15,370 nucleotides of DNA from an uncultured Opitutia bacterium (GCA_937952235.1 CALFZM010000305.1:1-15370); one strand, 5' to 3'; shown: positions 1-7,970, counted from the stretch's first letter. Notes: generated by a model from the letters alone, not told the origin. Numbers and translations are program-made.

Positions 1-956
1 TGGCGCTGCCGGCCGGTCCGCTGGGGCAGGGGAATTTTCGCTTCGAGGTCGATCCCGGCTGGGCGAAGCTGCCCGCGGGCAAGACGTTTGCCTCCACGCA
101 CGGCGGCGTGGCGGTCGACCGCGCGGGCAACATCTACATGAGCTCCGACGGTCCCGAGGGCATCTTCGTCTTCGCCAAGGATGGCCGCCTGTTGCGCACC
201 ATGGCCGCCGAACTCACCAATCTCCACGGGCTCGTCCTGCGCGAGGAAGGGGGACGTGAATTCCTCTACGGCGCCCTCAACAAGGCCGGCAAGGTGGTGA
301 AGATTTCCCTCGACGGGAAGCTGCAGTGGGAAATCACGAAGCCCGTGCAGAGCGGGTTCTACGACCAGCCGGCCGATCCGAAGAAGAAGCCCGCCAACTT
401 TGCGCCCACCGGCGTGGCCGTGGGTCCCGATGGCCGGATCTACGTGGCGGACGGCTACGGCGCCAGCGTGATCCATATGTACAGCGCCGACCGGAAGTAC
501 CTGAAGACGATCGGCACCCGTGGCACCGGCGACAACCAGTTCTCCACCTGCCACGGCATCACGCTCGACACCCGCTACGGTGCCCCGCGGCTGCTCGTGG
601 CCGACCGCGCCAACAAGCGCCTCGTGCACCTCGACCTCGAGGGCAAATGGCTCGGCGTCCCGACCACCGACCTGCGGCTGCCCTGCGCGATCTCCATCAT
701 GGGCGACTTCGCCGCGGTCGCGGAACTCCAGGGGCGCGTCGTCGTGGTCGACAAGGCGGGCAAGGTCGTCTCCACCCTCGGCGACAACCCCGACCAGAAG
801 CAATGGGCGCAGTTCAAGCTCGCGCCGGAGTTCTGGCAGGACGGCATCTTCATCGCCCCGCACGGGCTCTCGTTCGACGCGCAGGGCAACCTGTTCGTCC
901 AGGACTGGAACTTCACCGGCCGCTTCACGAAGCTGAAGCGCGTCGCGGCGAAGTGA
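1..956 (+). CDS. NHL-type beta-propeller protein, 5' end missing
   Basis: The reading frame is open from base 3 and ends at TGA 954-956, so the start lies upstream of the window. A GTG at 108 is in frame, but the coding sequence before it (GNFRFEVDPGWAKLPAG) fits the same protein, so 108 is not the start. Propeller blades are visible as repeated units of the type GVAVDRAGNIYMSSDG, GVAVGPDGRIYVADGYG, RLLVADRANKRLVHLDLEG and GLSFDAQGNLFVQDWN. These match the NHL repeat pattern of a hydrophobic strand, a D-x-x-G turn, and a strand ending in D. The stretch CHGITLDTRYGAPRLLVADR is typical of exported NHL proteins in planctomycetes and verrucomicrobia. NHL propellers bind ligands or proteins, and some are lyases related to peptidylglycine amidating lyase. 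No catalytic assignment is possible here. The stop is 4 bases before the next ATG, which suggests co-transcription with the sulfatase gene. Confidence 0.88.
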   Translation, partial: ALPAGPLGQGNFRFEVDPGWAKLPAGKTFASTHGGVAVDRAGNIYMSSDGPEGIFVFAKDGRLLRTMAAELTNLHGLVLREEGGREFLYGALNKAGKVVKISLDGKLQWEITKPVQSGFYDQPADPKKKPANFAPTGVAVGPDGRIYVADGYGASVIHMYSADRKYLKTIGTRGTGDNQFSTCHGITLDTRYGAPRLLVADRANKRLVHLDLEGKWLGVPTTDLRLPCAISIMGDFAAVAELQGRVVVVDKAGKVVSTLGDNPDQKQWAQFKLAPEFWQDGIFIAPHGLSFDAQGNLFVQDWNFTGRFTKLKRVAAK

Positions 957-960
957 GCGG

Positions 961-2559
961 ATGGCACGGAACCGCTGCATCATGCCGACGATCGCTGACC
1001 GACATCCGTCCGTGGCCGCCGCAGGTCCGGCGTGCGTGAGCGCGGCGCCGCGGATGCTGGCGTTCGTGCTGGGGGCATGGCTGCTCGCGGCGGGCTTCGG
1101 CGCGGAGCGGCGCCCCAACATCATCTTCCTGCTCGCCGACGACCTCGGCTACGGCGACATCGGCGCCAACGGGCAGCAGAAGATCCGCACCCCGCATCTC
1201 GACCAGCTCGCGCGCGACGGGATGCGGTTCACGCAGCATTACTCGGGACACAACGTCTGCGCCCCCTCGCGCTGCGTGCTGATGACGGGGCTGCATCCGG
1301 GGCACGCCTACATCCGCAACAACCGCGGCGGCGTCGGGCAGCCGGGCAGCCAGGGCGAGGGCCAGGAGCCCGTGCCGGCGGGCGAACTGAAGCTGCCCCT
1401 GACCCTGAAGGCGCTCGGCTACACGAGCGGCGGCTTCGGCAAGTGGGGCCTGGGCGCGGTCGGAAGTACCGGCGATCCGAACACGCAGGGCCTCGACCTC
1501 TTCTTCGGCTACAACGACCAGGCGGTGGCGCACAACTTCTACCCGGTCAGCCTGTGGCGGAACCGCGAGCGCGTGCCGCTGCGCAACCCGGAGTTCCGCG
1601 CGCACGACCGGCTGGCGCCGGATGCCGATCCGAAGGACCCGCGGACGTACGCGCGTTTCCTCGGGCCCGATTACGCGCCCGACCTCATCAACGCCGAGGC
1701 GCGCCGCTTCCTGCGCGACAACCGGGACCGGCCCTTTTTCCTCTACTATCCCACGACGGTGCCGCACCTGGCGCTCCAGGTGCCCGAGGACGAGCCGTCG
1801 CTCGCGGAATACCGGCGTGAGTTTCCCGAGGAGCCGTACGTCGGCGGCCAGGGCTACCTGCCGAACCGCACGCCCCGCGCCACCTATGCCGCCATGGTGA
1901 CGCGGCTCGACCGCGAGATCGGGCGGCTGCTGGCGCTGGTCGACGAACTCGGGCTGCGCGAGCAGACCATCGTGGTTTTCAGCAGCGACAACGGACCGCT
2001 TTGGGACCGCTACGGCGGGACCGACACCGAGTTCTTCAACAGCGCCGCGGGGCTGCGCGGACGCAAGGGCAATTACTACGAGGGCGGATTCCGCGTGCCG
2101 TGCCTGGTGCGGTGGACGGGCCGGATTGCCGCGGGCGCCACCAGCGATCGCGTGACGGGCTTCGAGGACTGGCTGCCGACACTGCTGGAGTTGATCGGAG
2201 CTCCCGAGCGCACGCCGGCCGGCATCGATGGGATCAGTTTTGCGCCCACGCTCCTGGGCCGCACGCAGCCGGAACGTCCGTTCCTTTACCGCGAGTCGCA
2301 GGCCGGCGGCGGCCAGCAGTACCTGCGCATGGGGAAGTGGAAGGCGATCCGCCTCAACCTGCACACGCCGCAGGGCAAGAAGGCTTCCAAGCAGCCCGGC
2401 GTGCCGACGTTCGAACTTTACGACCTCGAGGCCGATCCCACCGAGACGCGGGACGTCGCCGCCCAGCATCCCGAGGTGGTGGCCCGCATGATGGCCGTCA
2501 TGAAAGCCCAGCGCGTGCCGACCCCCCTCTGGCCAATCCGCGCGCTCGACGGACCCTAG
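961..2559 (+). CDS. Exported sulfatase (arylsulfatase type, formylglycine-dependent)
   Basis: This is a type I sulfatase that hydrolyses sulfate esters. With the 961 start it is 532 residues. The core begins RPNIIFLLADDLGYGD (51-66), with metal ligands D60 and D61. C100 in CAPSR (100-104) is the Cys converted to formylglycine. Lys161 lies in FGKWGLG, His269 in VPHL, and D343/N344 in SSDNGP. Lys369 lies in GRKGNYYEGGFRVP. The C-terminal lobe ends with the usual ELYDLEADPTETRDVA. The His of the common GKWHLG motif is Gly163. The start is uncertain. Residues 32-48 (MLAFVLGAWLLAAGFGA) form a clear signal-peptide core, so starts at ATG 982, GTG 1036 or ATG 1054 would give a more usual short leader. 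The 961 ATG lies 4 bases after the upstream stop and is kept for that reason. No Shine-Dalgarno sequence precedes any of these. The formylglycine-generating enzyme is not in the window. The substrate is unknown, possibly a sulfated polysaccharide. Confidence 0.93.
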   Translation: MARNRCIMPTIADRHPSVAAAGPACVSAAPRMLAFVLGAWLLAAGFGAERRPNIIFLLADDLGYGDIGANGQQKIRTPHLDQLARDGMRFTQHYSGHNVCAPSRCVLMTGLHPGHAYIRNNRGGVGQPGSQGEGQEPVPAGELKLPLTLKALGYTSGGFGKWGLGAVGSTGDPNTQGLDLFFGYNDQAVAHNFYPVSLWRNRERVPLRNPEFRAHDRLAPDADPKDPRTYARFLGPDYAPDLINAEARRFLRDNRDRPFFLYYPTTVPHLALQVPEDEPSLAEYRREFPEEPYVGGQGYLPNRTPRATYAAMVTRLDREIGRLLALVDELGLREQTIVVFSSDNGPLWDRYGGTDTEFFNSAAGLRGRKGNYYEGGFRVPCLVRWTGRIAAGATSDRVTGFEDWLPTLLELIGAPERTPAGIDGISFAPTLLGRTQPERPFLYRESQAGGGQQYLRMGKWKAIRLNLHTPQGKKASKQPGVPTFELYDLEADPTETRDVAAQHPEVVARMMAVMKAQRVPTPLWPIRALDGP

Positions 2560-2601
2560 GTGCGGCCCGAACGCGCCCCGGCCGGCCGAGGGAACTCTTC
2601 C

Positions 2602-2654
2602 CGCGGACGCCAGACCGATGCGGTCCGCGCACCCGCGGAACCGGGGACGTCCGC
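2602..2654 (+). terminator. Overlapping GC-rich stem-loops after the sulfatase gene
   Basis: Three alternative hairpins can be drawn in the 134-base gap. One is CGCGGAC (2602-2608) with GTCCGCG (2623-2629), a perfect 7-bp stem with a 14-base loop. The second is GGTCCGCG (2622-2629) with CGCGGAACC (2634-2642), with one bulge. The third is GCGGAAC (2635-2641) with GTCCGC (2649-2654), also with one bulge. They compete with each other and none is followed at once by a T run, although CCTTTTATT lies at 2671-2679. They may end or attenuate transcription after the sulfatase gene. The third hairpin shares GGGGACGTCCGC with the REP-like element at 12858-12883 and could be a decayed copy. Confidence 0.3.
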
Positions 2655-2693
2655 CCGCATCATTCCCGACCCTTTTATTCGACTATCTTCGCC

Positions 2694-4304
2694 GTGAGAC
2701 TCTCCACCTTGCTCCTCCTCCCGCTGACGGCCGTCGCGGCCGTGGCCGCGATTGCGCCCACGACGCCCAATCCCGGCCTCCGCCACTATTACCCCGTGCC
2801 GGCCGCGGCTCAGCCGCAGACGCTGCGGGTCGACGTCTGCGTCTACGGCGGGACCCCGGGCGGCGTGGGTGCCGCCGTCCAGGCGCGCCGGATGGGCAAG
2901 ACGAGCGCGCTCGCGGTGTTTCGACGTCACGTGGGCGGCATGACCTCGGCCGGGCTCACGGCGGTCGATCTCGGAAAGAAGGAGTCGATCGGCGGCATGG
3001 CCGCGGAGTTCCTCGACCGGATGGGACAGTGGAGCGGCTTCCGCGCCGCCGATGCCGAGAAGACGTTTCGCGCGATGCTGGCGGAGGCGGGCGTGCCGGT
3101 GTGGTTCGAACGCCGCCTCGAGCGCGTGGAGAAGCGGGGCAACCGGATCACGGCGCTGGTCTTCGAAAACGGTGACCGGATCGAGGCCGCGATGTTCGTC
3201 GACGCGACCTACGAGGGCGACCTGCTCGCCCGCGCCGGAGTCTCGTATCACGTCGGGCGCGAGGGCAACGCGCGGTACGGCGAGGAGTACAACGGCTACT
3301 TCATCGCGGACAAACATCAGTTCCGCTTCCCCGTCGATCCGTACCGCGTGAAGGGCGATCCCGCCAGCGGGCTCCTCCCGGGCATCCGCTCCGAACCGCC
3401 CCGCGAACGGGGCTCGGGTGACACGTGGGTCCAGGCTTACAATTTCCGGATGTGGCTCGCCCCCGCGGCCGAGGGCCGGCCGTTTCCCCAGCCTGCCGGT
3501 TACAACCGCGACGATTACGGTTTGTTGCTGCGTTATCTCACGAGCGCGCCCGCGGACTTCGTCTGGGATTGGACCTACCGGCACGGCCCGGTGAAACTCA
3601 ACCTGGGCGACTGCAACAACGCCGGCCCGGTCTCGACCGACTTCATCGGCGGCAGCAACGCATGGCCCGACGGCGACTACGCCACGCGGGAGCGGATTTT
3701 CCAGGCTCACGTCACTTACCAGCAGGGCCTGATGTGGTTCCTGGCCAACGATCCCGCGGTGCCGGAGAAATTGCGCGCCCATCCGCGAAAGTTCGGACTT
3801 CCGCGCGACCAGTTCGAGGAAACCGGCGGGTGGCCGCACGAACTCTATGTGCGCGAAGGCCGGCGGATGGTGTCCGACTACGTGATGACGGAGCACAACT
3901 GCCTGGGAAAGAAAGTGCCGGAGGACAGCATCGGCCTCGCGAGCTACACGATGGATTCGCACCACACGTCGCGGGTGGTCGTCGACGGCGTGGTGAAGGC
4001 GGAAGGCAATGTCGAGCAGCGTACGCCGCAGCCGTATCCGGTCAGCTATCGCGCCATCGTGCCACGCGAGCGCGAATGCGCCAACCTGCTCGTGCCCGTC
4101 GCGCTCTCCGCCAGCCACATCGCCTTCGGTTCGATCCGCATGGAGCCGGTGTTCCTCCTGCTCGGCCAGAGCGCCGCCACCGCCGCCGCGCTGGCGATCG
4201 ATGCGCGCGTGGCCGTGCAACACGTCGATTATCCGGCCCTGCGCGCGCGCCTGCTGCGCGACAAGCAGATCCTGGCCTGGGTGCCGCCGCCGGCGAAGCA
4301 GTAG
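2694..4304 (+). CDS. Exported FAD-dependent oxidoreductase (FAD_oxidored family)
   Basis: The product is a 536-residue flavoprotein of the FAD-dependent oxidoreductase group (Pfam FAD_oxidored, PF12831). The frame stays open far upstream inside the sulfatase gene. The start chosen is GTG 2694, because translation then opens with a signal peptide (RLSTLLLLPLTAVAAVAAIA) and all upstream sequence is a shadow. The dinucleotide-binding fold is at 46-70 (VDVCVYGGTPGGVGAAVQAR), a GGTPGG form of the GxGxxG loop. It is followed by HVGGMTSAGLTAVD (79-92), the usual GGM(T/S) motif, and then by MFVDATYEGDLLARAGV (167-183). The C-terminal FAD motif is MEPVFLLLGQSAATAAALA (483-501). Length and motif order are normal for the family. 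The leader lacks a twin arginine, which is notable for a protein carrying FAD. The substrate is unknown. Next to a sulfatase and a dehydrogenase-cytochrome, oxidation of a sugar or polyol outside the cytoplasm is a reasonable inference. Confidence 0.9.
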   Translation: MRLSTLLLLPLTAVAAVAAIAPTTPNPGLRHYYPVPAAAQPQTLRVDVCVYGGTPGGVGAAVQARRMGKTSALAVFRRHVGGMTSAGLTAVDLGKKESIGGMAAEFLDRMGQWSGFRAADAEKTFRAMLAEAGVPVWFERRLERVEKRGNRITALVFENGDRIEAAMFVDATYEGDLLARAGVSYHVGREGNARYGEEYNGYFIADKHQFRFPVDPYRVKGDPASGLLPGIRSEPPRERGSGDTWVQAYNFRMWLAPAAEGRPFPQPAGYNRDDYGLLLRYLTSAPADFVWDWTYRHGPVKLNLGDCNNAGPVSTDFIGGSNAWPDGDYATRERIFQAHVTYQQGLMWFLANDPAVPEKLRAHPRKFGLPRDQFEETGGWPHELYVREGRRMVSDYVMTEHNCLGKKVPEDSIGLASYTMDSHHTSRVVVDGVVKAEGNVEQRTPQPYPVSYRAIVPRERECANLLVPVALSASHIAFGSIRMEPVFLLLGQSAATAAALAIDARVAVQHVDYPALRARLLRDKQILAWVPPPAKQ

Positions 4305-4351
4305 CCCCGGTGGGAGTCGGCCGCAGTCTCGACTTGAGCACCGACGTGGCC

Positions 4352-4367
4352 CACGGTTTCACCCGTG
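4352..4367 (+). promoter_or_regulatory. Small hairpin covering the GTG start of the fusion gene
   Basis: CACGG (4352-4356) can pair with CCGTG (4363-4367) across a 6-base loop TTTCAC. The 3' side of the stem contains the GTG start codon 4365-4367. A second weak hairpin, AGTCG (4315-4319) with CGACT (4330-4334), lies in the same 60-base gap. If folded in the mRNA, the first hairpin would mask the start codon. A 5-bp stem is expected often by chance in GC-rich DNA, so this is a weak call. Confidence 0.2.
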
Positions 4368-7300
4368 ATCCGCCCCGTCTCTGCCCTGCTTGTTGCCTCG
4401 ATCCTGTTCGCTCACGCGTGGTCGGCGCCCGCCCCGGCGCCCACGCCCGCGTCGCCCGCGCCGGCCGCCGCGCCTTCGCCGAAGAAGGGCAAGGGGGTGG
4501 GGAAAAAGGGCAAGGCGTCGAACCCGGCCGGCGGCGCGGCGGCGGCGACCAAGGCCGAGCCCGCGCCGACGCCGCCGCACGCCGACTTTCCCTTTCCCGT
4601 CGCCGCCACCTCCGCGCGCGGCCGCGCGGTGGCGCCGCCGGACGGCGGCGAACGCGTGGTGTTCATCGGCAACGGTCTCGCCGAGCGCGACGTGTATTAC
4701 TCGCGCCTCGAGACCGAGCTCCAGCTGCGGTTCCCGGACCGGAAGCTGATCATCCGCAATATGGGCCGGCCGGGCGACACCCCGGGTTTCCGGCCGCACC
4801 CGGCGCGCGTCTCGCAGTGGGCGTTCCCGGGCGCGGAGCGGTTCCGCCCGGAATTCGCGTCGCACAACGGCAAGGGCTTTTTCCCCACGCCCGACCAGTG
4901 GCTCACGCACCTCAAGGCCGATACGATCGTGGCGTTCTTCGGCTACAACGAGTCCTTCGACGGCCCGGCGCGCGTGGATAATTTCGAGGCCGAGCTCGAC
5001 GCGTGGGTCCGGCACTCGCTCGGCCTGGCCTACAACGGCGTTGCTGCGCCGCGGATCGTGCTCGTGTCGCCCATCGCTTTCGAGAACCTCTCCGCCACCC
5101 GCGACCTCCCGAACGGCGAGAAGGAGAACGCGAACCTGCGGGTTTATTCCGCGGCGATCGAGCGGGTCGCCGGCCGCCACGGGCTGACGTTCATCGATTT
5201 CTTCAACCCGACCCTGGCGCGCTACGGACGCTCGGCGCACTCGTTCACCTTGAACGGCTTTGCGCCGACCGATGCCGGCTACCAGCAGCTCGGGGAAATC
5301 CTCGCCGACGGCCTCTACGGTGCGACCGGCCGGAAGTCCGAGGCCGACGTCGCGCTCGTCAATGCCGCGGTCAAGGAGAAGGACTGGCTGTGGAGCAATG
5401 ACTACAACCTCGTGAACGGCGTGCACACCCACGGGCAGCGCTACACGCCCTATGGTCCGCAGAATTATCCCGATGAGATCAAGAAGACCCGCGAGATGAT
5501 GGCGCTGCGCGACGACCTGATCCACGACGTCGTCGCCGGACGGAAGCGGGATCTCGCGGTGGACGACAGCCGCACGCACGCGCTGCCGGAGGTGCCCACC
5601 AACTTCAAACCCGGCGGCGCCATGGGCACCGGCGCGTACAAGCCGGGCGACGAGGTCGCGCGCGATTTCAAGGTGCGGGAGGGCTTCAAGGTCGAGCTGT
5701 TCGCCTCGGAGCGCGAATTCCCCGACCTGAGGAATCCCGTGCAGATGTCCTTCGACAATCGCGGCCGCCTGTGGGTGGCGACGATGCCGACCTACCCGCA
5801 CTGGAAGCCGGGCGATCCCAAGCCGAACGACAAGCTGATCATCCTCGAGGATACCGATGGCGACGGGCGGGCGGACAAGCAGACGGTGTTCGCCGACGGC
5901 CTGCACCTGCCCATCGGCTTCGAGATCGCGCCCGAGGGCGTGTACGTTTCCCAGGAGCCGAACCTTTGCCTGCTGGTCGACGACAACAAGGACGACCGCG
6001 CCGACCGGATGGAGATCCTGCTGCACGGGTTCGACACGCACGACACGCACCACGCCATCTCCGCGTACTGCGCCGACGCCTCCGGGGCGTTCTACCTCGC
6101 GGAAGGCCGTTTCCTGCACTCCCAGGTCGAGACCCCGTACGGGCCGCGACGCGTCAACGATGGCGGCGTGTGGCGGTTCGATCCGAAGAACTTCCGCCTC
6201 GAGCGCTACAGTCAGGCGGATTACAACAACCCCTGGGGCATCTCGTTCGACACCTGGGAGCAGTGCTACATCTCCGATGCCTCCGACGGGCTCAACTGGT
6301 GGGGCCTGCCGCTGTCGGCGAAGATGCCCTACGGGATCGAGATCCCGAAAGGGCGCACCTTCGTGCCCAAGCGCTCGCGGCCCACCTCGGGCGCCGAGTG
6401 GGTGTCGTCGCGCCATTTCCCCGACGACCTGCAGGGGCACTTCATGATCTGCAACAGCATCGGTTTCCTCGGCATCGGCCTGTCGTCGGTCGCCGAGGAC
6501 GGCGCTGGTTTTCTCGGCAAGCTCGCCGGCGATCTGATTTCGGGCAACGACCCCAACTATCGCCCCGTCGACCTCGAGTTCGCGCCCGACGGCTCGCTCT
6601 ATTTCGTCGACTGGCACAACGCCCTCATCGGGCACATGCAGCACAATGCGCGCGATCCCAACCGGGATCACGATCACGGCCGGATCTATCGCATCACCTA
6701 TCCCGGCCGGCCGCTGGTCACGCCGGCCAGGGTCGCGGGCGCGACCGTCCCGGAGCTGCTCGAGAACCTCAAGCTGCCCGAGTATCGCACGCGGTACCGC
6801 ACCCGCCGCGAACTGCGCGGGCGACCCGCGAGCGAGGTGCTTCCCGCCGTGCGCGCCTGGACCGCGCGGCTCGACCGCGCGGATCCCGCCTACGAGCACC
6901 ACCTCGCCGAGGCCCTCTGGGCCACGTGGGCGCAGAACCAGCCCGACGTCGGTCTCGTGCGTCAACTGCTGGGCGCCAGGCAGCACCAGGCCCGCGCGGC
7001 GGCGGCCAGCGTGCTCCGGTTCGCCCACGACAAGATACCGGAGAGCTCCAGCCTGCTGCTGCAGGCGGCGCGGGACGAGCATCCCCGCGTCCGGCTCGAG
7101 GCGATCGTCGCCGGCTCCTGGCTGGACAACGCCGACGGCGCGCGGATCGTGCTCGAGGCCCTGCAGCGTCCGCTCGACGCCTGGATGGGCCCGGTCACGA
7201 AACTCATCCTCGAGCACACCTTGAAGGACGACGTCGCCGCGTTGCGCGCCGGCGGCGAGACGTTCGCGACCAACGCCGCGGCGCAGCAGTTCTTCGCGGG

Positions 7301-7832
7301 GACCTTCGACTTCCCGATGCCGCCGAAGTCCGAGGCGCAGAAAAGCTACGGCCCGACGCGCCCGCTGGCCGGCGAGGACAACCGCGTGTACCGCATCGGG
7401 CAGGAGGTCTACCTGCGCGACGGCCACTGCGCGACCTGCCATCAGCCCAACGGCGAAGGCCTGGCGGGAGTCTACCCGCCCCTGGCGAAGAGCGAGTGGC
7501 TCGAGGACGAGGAACGGTTGATCAAGATCGCGCTCAAGGGCATCTGGGGACCCATGGAGGTCGCCGGGCAGAAATTCGATCCCAGTAAGGGCGTGCCACC
7601 CATGATGGGATTCGAGGGCCTGCTGAATGACAACGAACTCGCCGCGGTGCTGAGCTACGTCCGGCAATCGTTCGGCAACGACGCCCCCCTCGTCACCACC
7701 GAGGCGGTGCGCCGCGTGCGCGAGTCCGTCAAGGACCGCACGAACTTCTACCTCGTCGAAGAGATCCTGAAGGAGCACCCGATGGTGCGGAACCCCGAGC
7801 CGGCCGCCGCGACGCCTGCTCCCGTGCCTTGA
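4365..7832 (+). CDS. SGNH-like lobe / PVC-type propeller dehydrogenase / cytochrome c fusion
   Basis: This is a 1155-residue multidomain protein starting at GTG 4365, which gives a signal peptide (1-20, IRPVSALLVASILFAHAWS). Residues 21-72 are a low-complexity Pro/Ala/Lys linker (KKGKGVGKKGK at 40-50). Residues 97-320 form an SGNH-hydrolase-like fold: IGNGLAERD, RNMGRPGDTPG, FFGYNES, NGFAPTDAGYQ. Its catalytic Ser, Asp and His are replaced by Gly104, Asn297 and Ala300. Residues 430-780 match the PVC-type membrane-bound dehydrogenase propeller (FKVELFASEREFPDLRNPVQ, then RGRLWVATMPTYP). A Ca-binding-like loop D496/D498/D500/D504 lies in EDTDGDGRAD. FAPDGSLYFVDWHNALIGHM and HGRIYRITYP end this domain. 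Residues 790-960 look like HEAT-type helical repeats. CATCH (1022-1026) with Met1080/1081 marks a c-type cytochrome. The protein likely oxidises a substrate on the propeller and passes electrons to haem outside the cytoplasm. Substrate and cofactor are unknown. Confidence 0.9.
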   Translation: MIRPVSALLVASILFAHAWSAPAPAPTPASPAPAAAPSPKKGKGVGKKGKASNPAGGAAAATKAEPAPTPPHADFPFPVAATSARGRAVAPPDGGERVVFIGNGLAERDVYYSRLETELQLRFPDRKLIIRNMGRPGDTPGFRPHPARVSQWAFPGAERFRPEFASHNGKGFFPTPDQWLTHLKADTIVAFFGYNESFDGPARVDNFEAELDAWVRHSLGLAYNGVAAPRIVLVSPIAFENLSATRDLPNGEKENANLRVYSAAIERVAGRHGLTFIDFFNPTLARYGRSAHSFTLNGFAPTDAGYQQLGEILADGLYGATGRKSEADVALVNAAVKEKDWLWSNDYNLVNGVHTHGQRYTPYGPQNYPDEIKKTREMMALRDDLIHDVVAGRKRDLAVDDSRTHALPEVPTNFKPGGAMGTGAYKPGDEVARDFKVREGFKVELFASEREFPDLRNPVQMSFDNRGRLWVATMPTYPHWKPGDPKPNDKLIILEDTDGDGRADKQTVFADGLHLPIGFEIAPEGVYVSQEPNLCLLVDDNKDDRADRMEILLHGFDTHDTHHAISAYCADASGAFYLAEGRFLHSQVETPYGPRRVNDGGVWRFDPKNFRLERYSQADYNNPWGISFDTWEQCYISDASDGLNWWGLPLSAKMPYGIEIPKGRTFVPKRSRPTSGAEWVSSRHFPDDLQGHFMICNSIGFLGIGLSSVAEDGAGFLGKLAGDLISGNDPNYRPVDLEFAPDGSLYFVDWHNALIGHMQHNARDPNRDHDHGRIYRITYPGRPLVTPARVAGATVPELLENLKLPEYRTRYRTRRELRGRPASEVLPAVRAWTARLDRADPAYEHHLAEALWATWAQNQPDVGLVRQLLGARQHQARAAAASVLRFAHDKIPESSSLLLQAARDEHPRVRLEAIVAGSWLDNADGARIVLEALQRPLDAWMGPVTKLILEHTLKDDVAALRAGGETFATNAAAQQFFAGTFDFPMPPKSEAQKSYGPTRPLAGEDNRVYRIGQEVYLRDGHCATCHQPNGEGLAGVYPPLAKSEWLEDEERLIKIALKGIWGPMEVAGQKFDPSKGVPPMMGFEGLLNDNELAAVLSYVRQSFGNDAPLVTTEAVRRVRESVKDRTNFYLVEEILKEHPMVRNPEPAAATPAPVP

Positions 7833-7839
7833 GGGCAAG

Positions 7840-7941
7840 CAGGTGGAGCAGCCTGTCCCTAGGCTGCTGGACTGAACGCTCGAATCCGGACGCGGTTTCG
7901 TCGGACCACGCCAGCAGCCTGGGGACCGGCTGCCCCACCTG
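7840..7941. repeat. Inverted pair of REP-like hairpin elements (31-bp arms)
   Basis: The arms at 7840-7870 (+) and 7911-7941 (-) match at 28 of 31 positions as an inverted repeat, separated by 40 bases. Each arm is itself a hairpin. The left arm has AGCAGCCT (7847-7854) paired with AGGCTGCT (7861-7868) over loop GTCCCT. The right arm has GCAGCC (7914-7919) paired with GGCTGC (7928-7933). Each begins with a GGTGG tag before the stem, read on its own strand. The spacer holds a further bulged stem, TCCGGACG (7885-7892) with CGTCGGA (7899-7905). A head plus hairpin in inverted doublets is the layout of REP/BIME elements. Related copies occur at 12755-12783 and 12858-12883. The element could also act in termination or mRNA stability between the flanking genes. 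Confidence 0.75.
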
Positions 7942-7970
7942 ATCGTTCAGGCTCACGATCGTCCGCTTCG

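Noticed and set aside
2602..2654. A classical rho-independent terminator
   Set aside because: The stems are GC-rich, but no T run follows directly. It was kept only as a low-confidence structure.
2001..2693. An in-frame 5' extension of the FAD oxidoreductase reading frame
   Set aside because: It overlaps the sulfatase gene in another frame and translates to Arg/Pro-rich shadow sequence. The signal peptide begins at GTG 2694.
4359..7838. A 1159-codon open frame on the minus strand
   Set aside because: It mirrors the fusion gene across its whole length. The + strand frame has recognised domains, a signal peptide and a haem motif, while the minus translation is Arg/Val/Gly/His-rich with no family features. 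It is a high-GC shadow.
7840..7941. The inverted repeat as insertion sequence ends or a CRISPR unit
   Set aside because: Only 40 bases lie between the arms, which is too little for a transposase. There are no regular spacers or repeated units, and no target duplication is evident.
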